A stretch of DNA of 30,458 nucleotides from an uncultured Prevotella sp. (GCA_937892695.1 CALBJK010000227.1:1-30458), one strand, 5' to 3'. Positions 8,020 through 14,760 are shown, numbered from the stretch's first letter. Made by a program: numbers and translations. Notes: generated by a model from the sequence alone, not told the origin.

Positions 8020-8925
8020 CTATCCTTTTTTGACAATTTGGTTGAAGTAAGGATATGGAATTTCTATTTTCTCGCGGTCGAAACGTTCTTTGACAGCTTT
8101 CAGGAGGTCGCACTTCAAGGCAAAAGCTTTCGCCGTATCAGCAGCCCAAGCCCAGGCCCGCAAGGTAATAGCAGAATCGCCGAGATTGATTACACGGATT
8201 ATGACCTGAGGCACACCGTTCTTTTTGTCCGCATCCGACCGATGGTCGATAAGCAACGGATGCTTCATTATCTCGTCACGCATGACATCGATTGCACGGT
8301 CGAGATCGGTATCATACGAAACGCCCACTTCCACAAAAGAGCAGGTAGCATGTTCACCGTACGACGAATTGACTATGGTTGCCGAATTTATCTTGTTGTT
8401 CGGAATGAGAATCATGCGGTTCTCTATGTTACGGATGATTGTGTGGCGAAGCGTTATCTCCATGACCGTACCCACAATCATATTGTCTACCTGAATGTAA
8501 TCGCCCACTCTGAACGGACGCGAGAATACGATGAACAGGCCGCCCACTATGTTGGACAACGCATCCTGCGAAGCCAGACCTACGGCCATGGCCACAATTC
8601 CGGCACTGGCAAGGATCGAGTTGCTCACCTTCTCCATGCCGGGGATTAGAGAAAGGATGGCAGTAGTGCCGATAACATAGATAACGGCAATGACAATATG
8701 GCGGACGAAACCTACTTTAGTATCATCTAACATAGCCTTGCGGTCACGCCGCATCGACCGTCTGAAAAAATACTTGGCCAGAGCTGTCAGAATCCTTATG
8801 AACAGATAAATAAGTCCAGCCTTCACAACGAAAGTGACAATCCATTTTATGGAAAAGCCGAAAATCTTGATTTTGAAAAACTCATGTAAGTCTAAATCTG
8901 TAAAAAGATGAAGTAGATATTGCAT
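8020..8925 (-). CDS. Mechanosensitive ion channel, MscS family
   Basis: A 301-residue small-conductance mechanosensitive channel protein that protects against osmotic downshock. There are about three N-terminal membrane helices (roughly 20-45, 70-90 and 95-125). The last contains the pore-lining, Gly/Ala-rich ILASAGIVAMAVGLASQDALSN, followed by the strongly conserved GLFIVFSRPFRVGDYIQ of the beta domain. The cytoplasmic alpha/beta vestibule domain runs to the C-terminus. The ATG at 8925 is supported by a TAACTTTG box at 8948-8955. It is a single-gene unit, convergent with rseP and separated from it by a shared terminator. Confidence 0.95.
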   Translation of the reverse strand: MQYLLHLFTDLDLHEFFKIKIFGFSIKWIVTFVVKAGLIYLFIRILTALAKYFFRRSMRRDRKAMLDDTKVGFVRHIVIAVIYVIGTTAILSLIPGMEKVSNSILASAGIVAMAVGLASQDALSNIVGGLFIVFSRPFRVGDYIQVDNMIVGTVMEITLRHTIIRNIENRMILIPNNKINSATIVNSSYGEHATCSFVEVGVSYDTDLDRAIDVMRDEIMKHPLLIDHRSDADKKNGVPQVIIRVINLGDSAITLRAWAWAADTAKAFALKCDLLKAVKERFDREKIEIPYPYFNQIVKKG

Positions 8926-8947
8926 AACGTATCATTAGTTTATTCTA

Positions 8948-8955
8948 CAAAGTTA
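8948..8955 (-). promoter_or_regulatory. -7 box (TAACTTTG) of the mscS gene
   Basis: The minus strand reads TAACTTTG, matching TAnnTTTG, 22 bases before the ATG at 8925. Confidence 0.6.
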
Positions 8956-9452
8956 GAAAAATTATCCGGAAACGTTCAATTATTAACATTTTGTTTTCTT
9001 CATTCTTTCAGTATCCTTTTACCACTTACAATCTGAAACCTGAATATAAGAAAACACTCCTGAAAAGACTGTCAACTCTGTCAGTATTCCAACATGCACC
9101 TTTTCACGTTCCAAGAAGCACCTTTTCAGGCTTAAATATGCCGCTTATCAGAACCTAGAACGAGGCATTTCGGAGCACGGAAAGACCGAATTTACAATTT
9201 ATTGATAATCAGACCGTTATGGAAAGACATAAGACTAGCGGAATTGTCAGTTACAAATTGAAAGCCAGAGCCATTCCAGTCAACGTAAAAAACGAGTTTG
9301 GAAACTGCAAACATAGTTGTCTGGCGCCACAACCATACACACGTCAGTCCCAACCCCAAAACGTAAACTTATAAAAAGTATCCACCACAACAAAATTGCC
9401 AGAACCGTTCACAAAGACATCATTTTTTATTTGCCATTAAGCAGAAAAGCCG
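8956..9452. other. Gene-free stretch between mscS and the threonine aldolase gene
   Basis: No convincing coding region is visible in about 500 bases on either strand. The left part (9074-9175) holds a decayed 22-nt periodic repeat, listed separately. On the minus strand, 9230-9420 has short stretches that read like protein (for example VNGSGNFVVVDTFYKFTFWG) but are broken by stops and frame changes. That could be the remnant of a lost gene or chance; I could not identify it. Confidence 0.5.
9074..9175. repeat. Degenerate 22-nt tandem repeat
   Basis: GCACCTTTTCA occurs at 9096-9106 and 9118-9128, exactly 22 bases apart. A degraded copy, GCCGCTTATCA, is another 22 bases on at 9140-9150, and GCATTT occurs at 9165. 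Upstream, TTCCAA at 9087-9092 recurs at 9109-9114, again 22 bases. This looks like three to five units of a diverging intergenic repeat rather than coding sequence. Confidence 0.6.
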
Positions 9453-9460
9453 TAATTTTG
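9453..9460 (+). promoter_or_regulatory. -7 box (TAATTTTG) upstream of the threonine aldolase gene
   Basis: TAATTTTG followed by CA fits TAnnTTTG. Transcription from here would give a leader of about 80 bases containing the possible 26-codon ORF at 9469-9549. Confidence 0.6.
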
Positions 9461-9468
9461 CAAAAGCA

Positions 9469-9549
9469 ATGTACGTAAGCCCGAAAACGGCAAGAACGAA
9501 GAACTTTACAATCTGTAAGAAAAAAGAAGAAAAACTATATGTAAAATGA
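9469..9549 (+). CDS. Possible 26-aa leader peptide overlapping the next start codon
   Basis: An ATG directly behind the promoter box opens a 26-codon frame, MYVSPKTARTKNFTICKKKE and a short Lys/Glu-rich tail ending LYVK. Its TGA overlaps the ATG of the PLP enzyme as ATGA (9546-9549), the classical arrangement for translational coupling. The peptide is basic and has three Thr. It may instead be a chance ORF in an A-rich leader; there is no homology that I can recognise. Confidence 0.3.
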   Translation: MYVSPKTARTKNFTICKKKEEKLYVK

Positions 9550-10595
9550 TTTCCTTTGAATGTGACTACAACAACGGAGCACACCCAAAGGTGCTGGAAA
9601 AGCTCCTTGAAGACAACTCCAAACAAAGCCGCACATACGGTCTTGACGAATGGACCGAATGCGCGAAACAGAAAATAAGGACGGCCTGCGGCATACAGGA
9701 CGCGTCGGTGTGGTTCCTTGTAGGAGGCACACAGACCAACGCCACTGTCATCGACTCTATACTCCACACCTATGAAGGCGTGGTGGCTGTAGACAGCGCA
9801 CACATCAACACCCATGAGGCGGGGGCTATAGAGTTTACCGAACACAAGGTGATTACCATTTCTGGCCATGACGGAAAGATGAGTGCTTCCGACCTCGACA
9901 GTTTTATGGACGACTTCATGCACGACGTGAGCTATTCGCGCGACACCAGCTTCTCCCACAGCGTATTCCCCGGAATGGTCTACATAACGTTCCCTACAGA
10001 ACTGGGCACAATATATTCGGCCCGCGAACTTGACGACATATACAGCATCTGCCGCAAATACGGGGTTCCGCTCTACATTGACGGGGCACGTCTGGGATAC
10101 GGTCTTATGTGTGACCAGTGCGACATGGACATGCAATACATAGCCTCCCACTGCGACGCATTCTACATCGGCGGAACCAAAGTCGGCGCTCTTTGCGGCG
10201 AAGCGGTAGTCTTCACTCACAACAATGTCCATCCCCACTTCTTCAGCATCGTGAAGCAACACGGAGCACTCGTGGCCAAAGGGCGGCTGATAGGTACACA
10301 GTTCGATGCTCTGTTCACTGACAACCTCTATTTCGACATCTCACGCCATGCCATAGACATGGCCATGAAGATGAAACAGATTTTCGTAGAAAAGGGATGG
10401 AAGTTCTTCGTCGATTCGCCAACAAACCAGCAGTTTGTCATTGTCAGCAATGATGAAGTGGAACGCTTGTCTAAGGAAGTGGAATTCACCCACTGGAGCC
10501 GTTTCGGCCCCGACCATACCGTCTGCCGTTTCGTCACGAGCTGGAGCACTACCGACGACGACATCGAGACACTTAGACAAATAGTAAACGGTTAA
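9546..10595 (+). CDS. Low-specificity threonine aldolase / beta-eliminating lyase family PLP enzyme
   Basis: A 349-residue fold-type I PLP enzyme that would cleave L-threonine or L-allo-threonine to glycine and acetaldehyde, or act on a related beta-hydroxy amino acid. The N-terminal FECDYNNGAHPKVLEKL corresponds to the family's SDN..HP start. VGGTQTNATV is the phosphate-binding region. HINTHEAGAIE contains the His (90) that stacks on the cofactor. LYIDGARLG has Asp179, which contacts the pyridine nitrogen, and YIGGTKVGALCGEAVVF contains the Schiff-base Lys212. All catalytic residues are present. The ATG at 9546 starts at the conserved N-terminus. It has its own promoter and a terminator hairpin behind it. 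Bacteroidetes homologues are annotated simply as aminotransferase class I/II or threonine aldolase; the substrate is unproven. Confidence 0.9.
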   Translation: MISFECDYNNGAHPKVLEKLLEDNSKQSRTYGLDEWTECAKQKIRTACGIQDASVWFLVGGTQTNATVIDSILHTYEGVVAVDSAHINTHEAGAIEFTEHKVITISGHDGKMSASDLDSFMDDFMHDVSYSRDTSFSHSVFPGMVYITFPTELGTIYSARELDDIYSICRKYGVPLYIDGARLGYGLMCDQCDMDMQYIASHCDAFYIGGTKVGALCGEAVVFTHNNVHPHFFSIVKQHGALVAKGRLIGTQFDALFTDNLYFDISRHAIDMAMKMKQIFVEKGWKFFVDSPTNQQFVIVSNDEVERLSKEVEFTHWSRFGPDHTVCRFVTSWSTTDDDIETLRQIVNG

Positions 10596-10633
10596 TAACA
10601 AGCAGTTAGCAATTAGTAGGTAACAATTGGCGT

Positions 10634-10688
10634 AATGCCATCCGCTCGAGAGACGGCACTATGGTGCGTCGCTCAAGCGGATGGCATT
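10634..10688. terminator. Large hairpin, probable bidirectional terminator
   Basis: AATGCCATCCGCT (10634-10646) and AGCGGATGGCATT (10676-10688) form a perfect 13-bp stem. The interior contains further pairing, including GCAC/GTGC and GAC/GTC. It sits between convergent genes. The T-run after it is short (CATTTTGG), so termination is likely but not certain. Confidence 0.65.
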
Positions 10689-10714
10689 CATTTTGGTGTC
10701 AATACAGAAAACTT

Positions 10715-11566
10715 TTATTTCTTCGCCAATGTCAGCAATATCTTCCCTACATACACGGCATGTTTGCCGTTCTGGTCGTCGGGGACGGGAACACCGTCGG
10801 CATTGTCCACATAGCGCAGGTCGCGGAAGTAGGTATGGGAATGTCCGCCGAGCACAATGTCGATATTGCGTGTATTACTGATGAGCCTTTCGTCGCCTTC
10901 TTCTGGCGAATCCTCCCAACCCAAATGGGAAAGACATATCACCAAATCACACTTTTCTTTGTTCTTCAGCACGTCGGCAATACTGTCCGCCACGGCCACC
11001 GGGTCGATGTATTTCACCGACCCATAGTTACGGCTGTCGACAAGTCCGTCGAGCTTAGGACAAACCCCGAGCACACCTATCTTCAGCCCTTCGCGCCGCA
11101 ACACCACGTAGGGTTTGACTGTACCTTCTACAGGAGTGCCGCTGAAATCGTAGTTAGAGCATACTATCGGGAATTTGGCCATACGGAAGATGCGTGCCAT
11201 GTTCTCCAATCCAAAGTCGAACTCATGGTTGCCTATCGTAGCGGCATCGTAGCCCATCATGTTCATCAGTCCTATCTCGACATCACCCTTAAATATTGAA
11301 TAGTAAGGCGACCCTTGCGAGAAGTCGCCGCTGTCCAAAAGCAACAGCTTCGGATTATTCTTCCGTTCCTGATTTATCATGGCCACACGCCGCAGATAGC
11401 CACCCCTTCCGGCTACAACAGTATCTGCCAGGTTCGGGTTGAGCGGCATTATACAGCTATGGGTGTCATTGGTATGCAATATTTCTATCTGCTTCGTCTT
11501 TTGAGCCTGAACGGGTAAAACCGTCATGGCAAAAAGTACAAATGATATAATCTTGTTCATCTTCAT
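10715..11566 (-). CDS. 5'-nucleotidase / UshA-type metallophosphatase, catalytic half
   Basis: A 283-residue exported protein with a signal peptide (MNKIISFVLFAMTVLPVQAQ, cut after QA) and the calcineurin-like metallophosphatase domain of UshA-type 5'-nucleotidases. These enzymes dephosphorylate nucleotides or related phosphodiesters in the periplasm. The dinuclear metal motifs are intact: LHTNDTHS, LDSGDFSQGSP, IGNHEFDFG, SHLGWE and GGHSHTYF. The chain ends soon after the metal domain (GKILLTLAKK), so the substrate-binding C-terminal domain is missing here. It is encoded by the preceding gene at 11588-12361, 21 bases upstream in the same operon. Together they make one split UshA. The start could be 11566 or the next Met at 11560. 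Confidence 0.92.
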   Translation of the reverse strand: MKMNKIISFVLFAMTVLPVQAQKTKQIEILHTNDTHSCIMPLNPNLADTVVAGRGGYLRRVAMINQERKNNPKLLLLDSGDFSQGSPYYSIFKGDVEIGLMNMMGYDAATIGNHEFDFGLENMARIFRMAKFPIVCSNYDFSGTPVEGTVKPYVVLRREGLKIGVLGVCPKLDGLVDSRNYGSVKYIDPVAVADSIADVLKNKEKCDLVICLSHLGWEDSPEEGDERLISNTRNIDIVLGGHSHTYFRDLRYVDNADGVPVPDDQNGKHAVYVGKILLTLAKK

Positions 11567-11587
11567 TCTAATGCTATGTTATGTTTA

Positions 11588-12361
11588 TCACTCTCCGGCA
11601 ACTATTATCCGCCCTTCTTCCCGACTGTCGACAGCCTTGCCGGCGCGCGATGCTGCACGGAAATACTCTTCAATGATGTGGCGGGCATTGTTCTCTTCCG
11701 AATCTGGCGACACGTATGCGGTCCTGGCCTTGAAGGCTTCGAGACGGTCGTTGCCCTGAGCCAGATAGTCGATAGTAGCTATACGGTAGCGGCGAGACGG
11801 ATCGACGGGTTTGCCTCCCACTGCGGCCGACACGAGTTTGCCGTCGCCGGTGATGACGAGCCTCGCCCCACGGCTCAGACCTTCGCCTCCGACCGATGCC
11901 ATTTGTCTGAACAGGTCCAACACCTTGTCGCCACTGAGAGTGAGAAAACATATCTTGTTCTCGAACGGAGCCACGTCGAGAACGTCGCCAATAGTGACAT
12001 CGCCAGCCGAAAAGCCCGACCGTATACCTCCCATATTGTAGACTGCAAAGTCGGGATGCTCTCCGAACTTACCTGCGCCCCACAACAGTATGTCGGCAAG
12101 CAGATTGGAAAGATCGCTCTCCGGCCTATGTGCAGACATGGCGTGGGCCGTGCGGCCTACAACCGGACTCATGATGCTGTCGACACGTTTCTTGTAAGGT
12201 GCTATAAATGCCGCCGCACGGGCATCTGGATTCCTGTCGTAAGTACTGTCGACAAGGATGCGGCTACGTTCTACGCCCGTCACCGCATAACGGCGCGAAG
12301 TAGAACATGAGACCGTAGCCATAATGGCTACAGTGCATAAAACCAATGACTTGTTATCCAT
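11588..12361 (-). CDS. 5'-nucleotidase C-terminal domain lipoprotein
   Basis: A 257-residue lipoprotein: the signal MDNKSLVLCTVAIMATVSC ends in a lipobox with Cys19. The mature part matches the 5'-nucleotidase C-terminal domain (substrate specificity domain of UshA). It carries ESDLSNLLADILLW, VYNMGGIRSGFSAGDVTIGDVLDVAPFEN and LSGDKVLDLFRQM, plus the nucleoside-stacking region RRYRIATIDYLAQGND. The ATG at 12361 is preferred over 12373, because the promoter box (12371-12378) overlaps the latter. It is the first gene of the operon. The metallophosphatase half follows, the reverse of the domain order in single-chain UshA. The protein probably sits on the outer surface of a membrane and pairs with that partner. 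Confidence 0.9.
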   Translation of the reverse strand: MDNKSLVLCTVAIMATVSCSTSRRYAVTGVERSRILVDSTYDRNPDARAAAFIAPYKKRVDSIMSPVVGRTAHAMSAHRPESDLSNLLADILLWGAGKFGEHPDFAVYNMGGIRSGFSAGDVTIGDVLDVAPFENKICFLTLSGDKVLDLFRQMASVGGEGLSRGARLVITGDGKLVSAAVGGKPVDPSRRYRIATIDYLAQGNDRLEAFKARTAYVSPDSEENNARHIIEEYFRAASRAGKAVDSREEGRIIVAGE

Positions 12362-12370
12362 ATTCGACTG

Positions 12371-12378
12371 CAAAGTTA
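12371..12378 (-). promoter_or_regulatory. -7 box (TAACTTTG) of the split nucleotidase operon
   Basis: The minus strand reads TAACTTTG followed by CA, nine bases before the ATG at 12361. The predicted leader is only about four bases, and the box excludes the upstream ATG at 12373. Confidence 0.6.
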
Positions 12379-12505
12379 CCGATAATCAGTCTAAAAACAG
12401 AGCATAATCCGATTCAAATGTCTCCGACGGCTTCAATATTTACTTAACAATATGGAAGAAAGGCAAAAACAGCCGTTTTTTGTTTCATAATCCATACGTT
12501 TTTAG

Positions 12506-12513
12506 TAACTTTG
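12506..12513 (+). promoter_or_regulatory. -7 box (TAACTTTG) of rplS
   Basis: TAACTTTG followed by CA fits TAnnTTTG. It gives an rplS leader of about 80 bases. Confidence 0.65.
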
Positions 12514-12535
12514 CACCGCTTTTCGGCGTAATCGC

Positions 12536-12560
12536 TGGCAGGAAGAAGAGTTGCCTGCTA
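12536..12560 (+). promoter_or_regulatory. Stem-loop in the rplS leader
   Basis: TGGCAGG (12536-12542) pairs with CCTGCTA (12554-12560), including one G-U pair, around an 11-base purine-rich loop. Ribosomal protein leaders often carry autoregulatory hairpins, including for L19 in other phyla. Assigning that role here is inference. Confidence 0.35.
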
Positions 12561-12599
12561 TGTTGCGTTGGAACGATAAACAAATTTAATTATCAAAAA

Positions 12600-12959
12600 A
12601 TGGATTTAATTAAAGTTGCTGAGGAAGCATTTGCAACCGGCAAGCAGCACCCTTCTTTCAAGTCGGGTGACACAATCACTGTCGCTTACAAAATTATCGA
12701 AGGCACCAAAGAGCGTATCCAGCTCTACCGTGGCGTTGTCATCAAAATCAGCGGACATGAAGACAAAAAGCGTTTCACTGTACGCAAAATGTCAGGAACA
12801 GTCGGCGTAGAGCGTATTTTCCCGATGGAATCGCCCAACATCGACCACATTGAGATTAACAAACGCGGTAAAGTACGCCGTGCAAAACTCTACTACCTGC
12901 GTAAACTCACAGGTAAGAAAGCCCGCATTCAGGAAAAGAAGACCCTTACAGGCGAATAA
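12600..12959 (+). CDS. rplS: 50S ribosomal protein L19
   Basis: A 119-residue ribosomal protein L19 (bL19), which sits at the 30S-50S interface. It contains the standard FKSGDTITVAYKIIEGTKER opening and LYRGVVIKISG. The conserved KMSGTVGVERIFPMESPNID and the basic RGKVRRAKLYYLR close follow. The ATG at 12600 gives the normal N-terminus; the frame is open further upstream only through the promoter. A GTAACTTTGCA box precedes it, and a strong intrinsic terminator follows 22 bases after the stop. It is transcribed alone here, without rpsP, rimM or trmD neighbours as in Proteobacteria. rimM lies 7 kb away in another operon. Confidence 0.98.
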   Translation: MDLIKVAEEAFATGKQHPSFKSGDTITVAYKIIEGTKERIQLYRGVVIKISGHEDKKRFTVRKMSGTVGVERIFPMESPNIDHIEINKRGKVRRAKLYYLRKLTGKKARIQEKKTLTGE

Positions 12960-12980
12960 ATTTCCGGAAAGCCATTGGCC

Positions 12981-13028
12981 AAAAGTGAGAAAGCGAGACC
13001 TACGACAGGTCGGCTTTCTCACTTTTTT
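12981..13028. terminator. Strong intrinsic terminator behind rplS, overlapping the end of the opposite gene
   Basis: AAAAGTGAGAAAGC (12981-12994) pairs perfectly with GCTTTCTCACTTTT (13013-13026), with an inner GACCT/AGGTC stem, and is followed by a T-run. One arm and the loop are coding sequence for the last residues and stop codon (13000-13002) of the minus-strand gene. Confidence 0.92.
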
Positions 13029-13350
13029 GTTTGTCAATGCCTGTATCGTCTGACCTTCTCCCGGCGGGTTTGCCTTTTGGCTTACGCAAGTCTGCCAACC
13101 TGTCGTCGCACGAATAGCCAACTACCGTCTCGCCGTCGTCATCGCCATCGAGGGCGCACCTGAAACTGTCCCAGTCCTGAAATCCTACAAACAACGAAAT
13201 TTTGTCGAGGGTCTCCTTTTTAGGTTTCTCTACTCCTCGAAGATATGCCTTGACTTTATCCAAGGCTTTTGGCTTCAGAGGTTTCCAGCTCAATTCGTTC
13301 TCTACGGCTTCGAGAAGTTTCTTTAGCTCCCGAGTTCTCTTTTTTTCCAT
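13000..13350 (-). CDS. Hypothetical protein with HTH-like N-terminal segment
   Basis: A 116-residue soluble protein I cannot name. The N-terminus is basic and helical (MEKKRTRELKKLLEAVENEL). It is followed by LKPKALDKVKAYLRG and KKETLDKISLFVGFQDWDSF. The last resembles the short HTH-like element (xxTLDRIARFLGFxxWxxF) found at the start of many Bacteroidetes regulatory proteins, so DNA or protein binding is possible. The C-terminal half is polar and probably disordered, and ends inside the rplS terminator. A TATCTTTG box (13381-13388) lies 30 bases ahead of the ATG at 13350, supporting real expression. Confidence 0.65.
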   Translation of the reverse strand: MEKKRTRELKKLLEAVENELSWKPLKPKALDKVKAYLRGVEKPKKETLDKISLFVGFQDWDSFRCALDGDDDGETVVGYSCDDRLADLRKPKGKPAGRRSDDTGIDKQKSEKADLS

Positions 13351-13380
13351 ATTCAGTTATACTTTCACGCTTAACGTATG

Positions 13381-13388
13381 CAAAGATA
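13381..13388 (-). promoter_or_regulatory. -7 box (TATCTTTG) of the small HTH-like gene
   Basis: The minus strand reads TATCTTTG followed by CA, 30 bases before the ATG at 13350. It is divergent from the box at 13453. Confidence 0.55.
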
Positions 13389-13452
13389 ACAAATAGCTTG
13401 ATACGCCGAACCGCACATCAGACTATTATTTGCAAATCTCGCGAAAAAAGCG

Positions 13453-13460
13453 TATATTTG
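13453..13460 (+). promoter_or_regulatory. -7 box (TATATTTG) of the AICAR formyltransferase gene
   Basis: TATATTTG followed by CA matches TAnnTTTG, 27 bases before the ATG at 13488. Confidence 0.6.
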
Positions 13461-13487
13461 CAAATAAAAAACCTTCATTATCGCGAT

Positions 13488-14669
13488 ATGAAAGAATTTG
13501 CATTGAAGTACGGATGCAATCCGAACCAAAAGCCCGCCAGAATATTCATGGAGAACGGCGAGCTACCAGTAGAAGTGTTGAACGGCCGTCCAGGCTACAT
13601 CAATTTCCTCGATGCGCTGAACTCGTGGCAGTTGGTCAAAGAGCTTAAAGAGGCCACAGGGCTGCCATCAGCAGCATCGTTCAAGCACGTATCACCTGCA
13701 GGAGCCGCCATCGGGCTGCCGCTTAGCGACACATTGAAAAAGATTTACTTTGTCGACGACGTGAAGGTGGAACTAACACCTTTGGCATGCGCATACGCAC
13801 GAGCACGCGGTGCCGACAGGATGAGCTCTTACGGCGACTTCGTGGCTCTGAGCGACACCTGCGACGGGGCTACAGCCACACTGATAAAACGCGAAGTGAG
13901 CGACGGAGTGATAGCTCCGGACTTCACACCCGAAGCACTCGAGATACTGAAGACCAAACGTAAAGGCACTTACAACGTCATTAAGATTGACCCTACCTAC
14001 AAACCTGCGCCGATAGAACACAAGCAAGTGTTCGGCATCACTTTCGAACAGGGACGCAACGATGTTAAGCTTGACGACCCGAAGTTGTTTGAAAACCGTC
14101 CGACAAAGAACAAGGAGTTCACACCCGAGGCTCTGCGCGACCTCATCATATCACTCATTACTCTGAAGTACACCCAGAGCAATTCGGTGTGTTACGTTAA
14201 AGACGGACAGGCTATCGGCATCGGAGCCGGACAGCAGAGCCGCATCCACTGCACCCGTCTGGCCGGAAACAAGGCGGACATCTGGTGGCTCAGACAGCAT
14301 CCGAAAGTGATGAACCTGCCTTTCGTCGACGGCATACACCGCGCCGACCGCGACAACACTATCGATGTGTATATCAGCGAGGACCACGACGACGTGCTGT
14401 GTGACGGCACATGGCAGAAGTTCTTCAAGCAGAAGCCCGAAGTCCTGACCATGGAGGAAAAGAAAGAATGGATTGCCAAGAACACAGACGTGGCACTGGG
14501 CAGCGACGCATTCTTCCCGTTCGGCGACAACATCGAACGCGCACACAAGAGCGGCGTGCGCTACATCGCCCAAGCCGGAGGCTCGGTACGCGACGACAAC
14601 GTCATCGACACCTGCGACAAGTACGGCATAGCCATGGCATTTACAGGAGTGAGACTGTTCCATCATTGA
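13488..14669 (+). CDS. Phosphoribosylaminoimidazolecarboxamide (AICAR) formyltransferase, stand-alone
   Basis: A 393-residue enzyme matching only the AICAR transformylase half of PurH, which transfers a formyl group from 10-formyl-THF to AICAR in the penultimate step of purine synthesis. It has LKYGCNPNQKPARIF at the N-terminus and the catalytic Lys66-His67 in SFKHVSPAGAAIG. DFVALSDTCDG, GIGAGQQSRIHCTRLAGNKADIWW and the closing GSDAFFPFGDNIERAHKSGVRY follow. The IMP cyclohydrolase domain is absent, and the chain starts cleanly at the formyltransferase, so this is the monofunctional clade rather than a truncated gene. A bifunctional purH or another cyclohydrolase should exist elsewhere. The ATG at 13488 follows a TATATTTG box; the frame is open further upstream without coding character. 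Confidence 0.93.
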   Translation: MKEFALKYGCNPNQKPARIFMENGELPVEVLNGRPGYINFLDALNSWQLVKELKEATGLPSAASFKHVSPAGAAIGLPLSDTLKKIYFVDDVKVELTPLACAYARARGADRMSSYGDFVALSDTCDGATATLIKREVSDGVIAPDFTPEALEILKTKRKGTYNVIKIDPTYKPAPIEHKQVFGITFEQGRNDVKLDDPKLFENRPTKNKEFTPEALRDLIISLITLKYTQSNSVCYVKDGQAIGIGAGQQSRIHCTRLAGNKADIWWLRQHPKVMNLPFVDGIHRADRDNTIDVYISEDHDDVLCDGTWQKFFKQKPEVLTMEEKKEWIAKNTDVALGSDAFFPFGDNIERAHKSGVRYIAQAGGSVRDDNVIDTCDKYGIAMAFTGVRLFHH

Positions 14670-14701
14670 TTTTCTAAACAAAGAAAATTATAACGCCAAG
14701 A

Positions 14702-14760
14702 CAGACCGGAGATACCTGAATCGGCATAGGCCGACACGCCAGACATTTCCGGTCTGTCAT
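14702..14760. repeat. Branched 59-nt inverted repeat after the AICAR formyltransferase gene
   Basis: GACAGACCGGA (14702-14712) pairs perfectly with TCCGGTCTGTC (14750-14760). Inside, TCGGC and GCCGA form a second stem. There is no T-run behind it (ATATTAAAAA), so it is either a poor terminator or another structured element. Confidence 0.55.

Noticed and set aside
7984..8649. A 221-codon plus-strand frame
   Set aside because: It is the mirror of the mscS gene, whose minus-strand protein has all family motifs, and it has no recognisable domain.
9230..9420. Possible decayed gene on the minus strand
   Set aside because: Short protein-like stretches are present, but with stops and frame changes and no recognisable family; too weak to call a pseudogene.
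9420..10262. A 280-codon minus-strand frame
   Set aside because: It lies opposite the PLP enzyme, whose catalytic motifs are intact; the frame has no family signature.
10661..11299. A 212-codon plus-strand frame
   Set aside because: It is the shadow of the metallophosphatase gene; its His/Val-rich composition is typical of antisense frames here.
11576..12310. A 244-codon plus-strand frame
   Set aside because: It is opposite the 5'-nucleotidase C-terminal domain gene and shows no domain.
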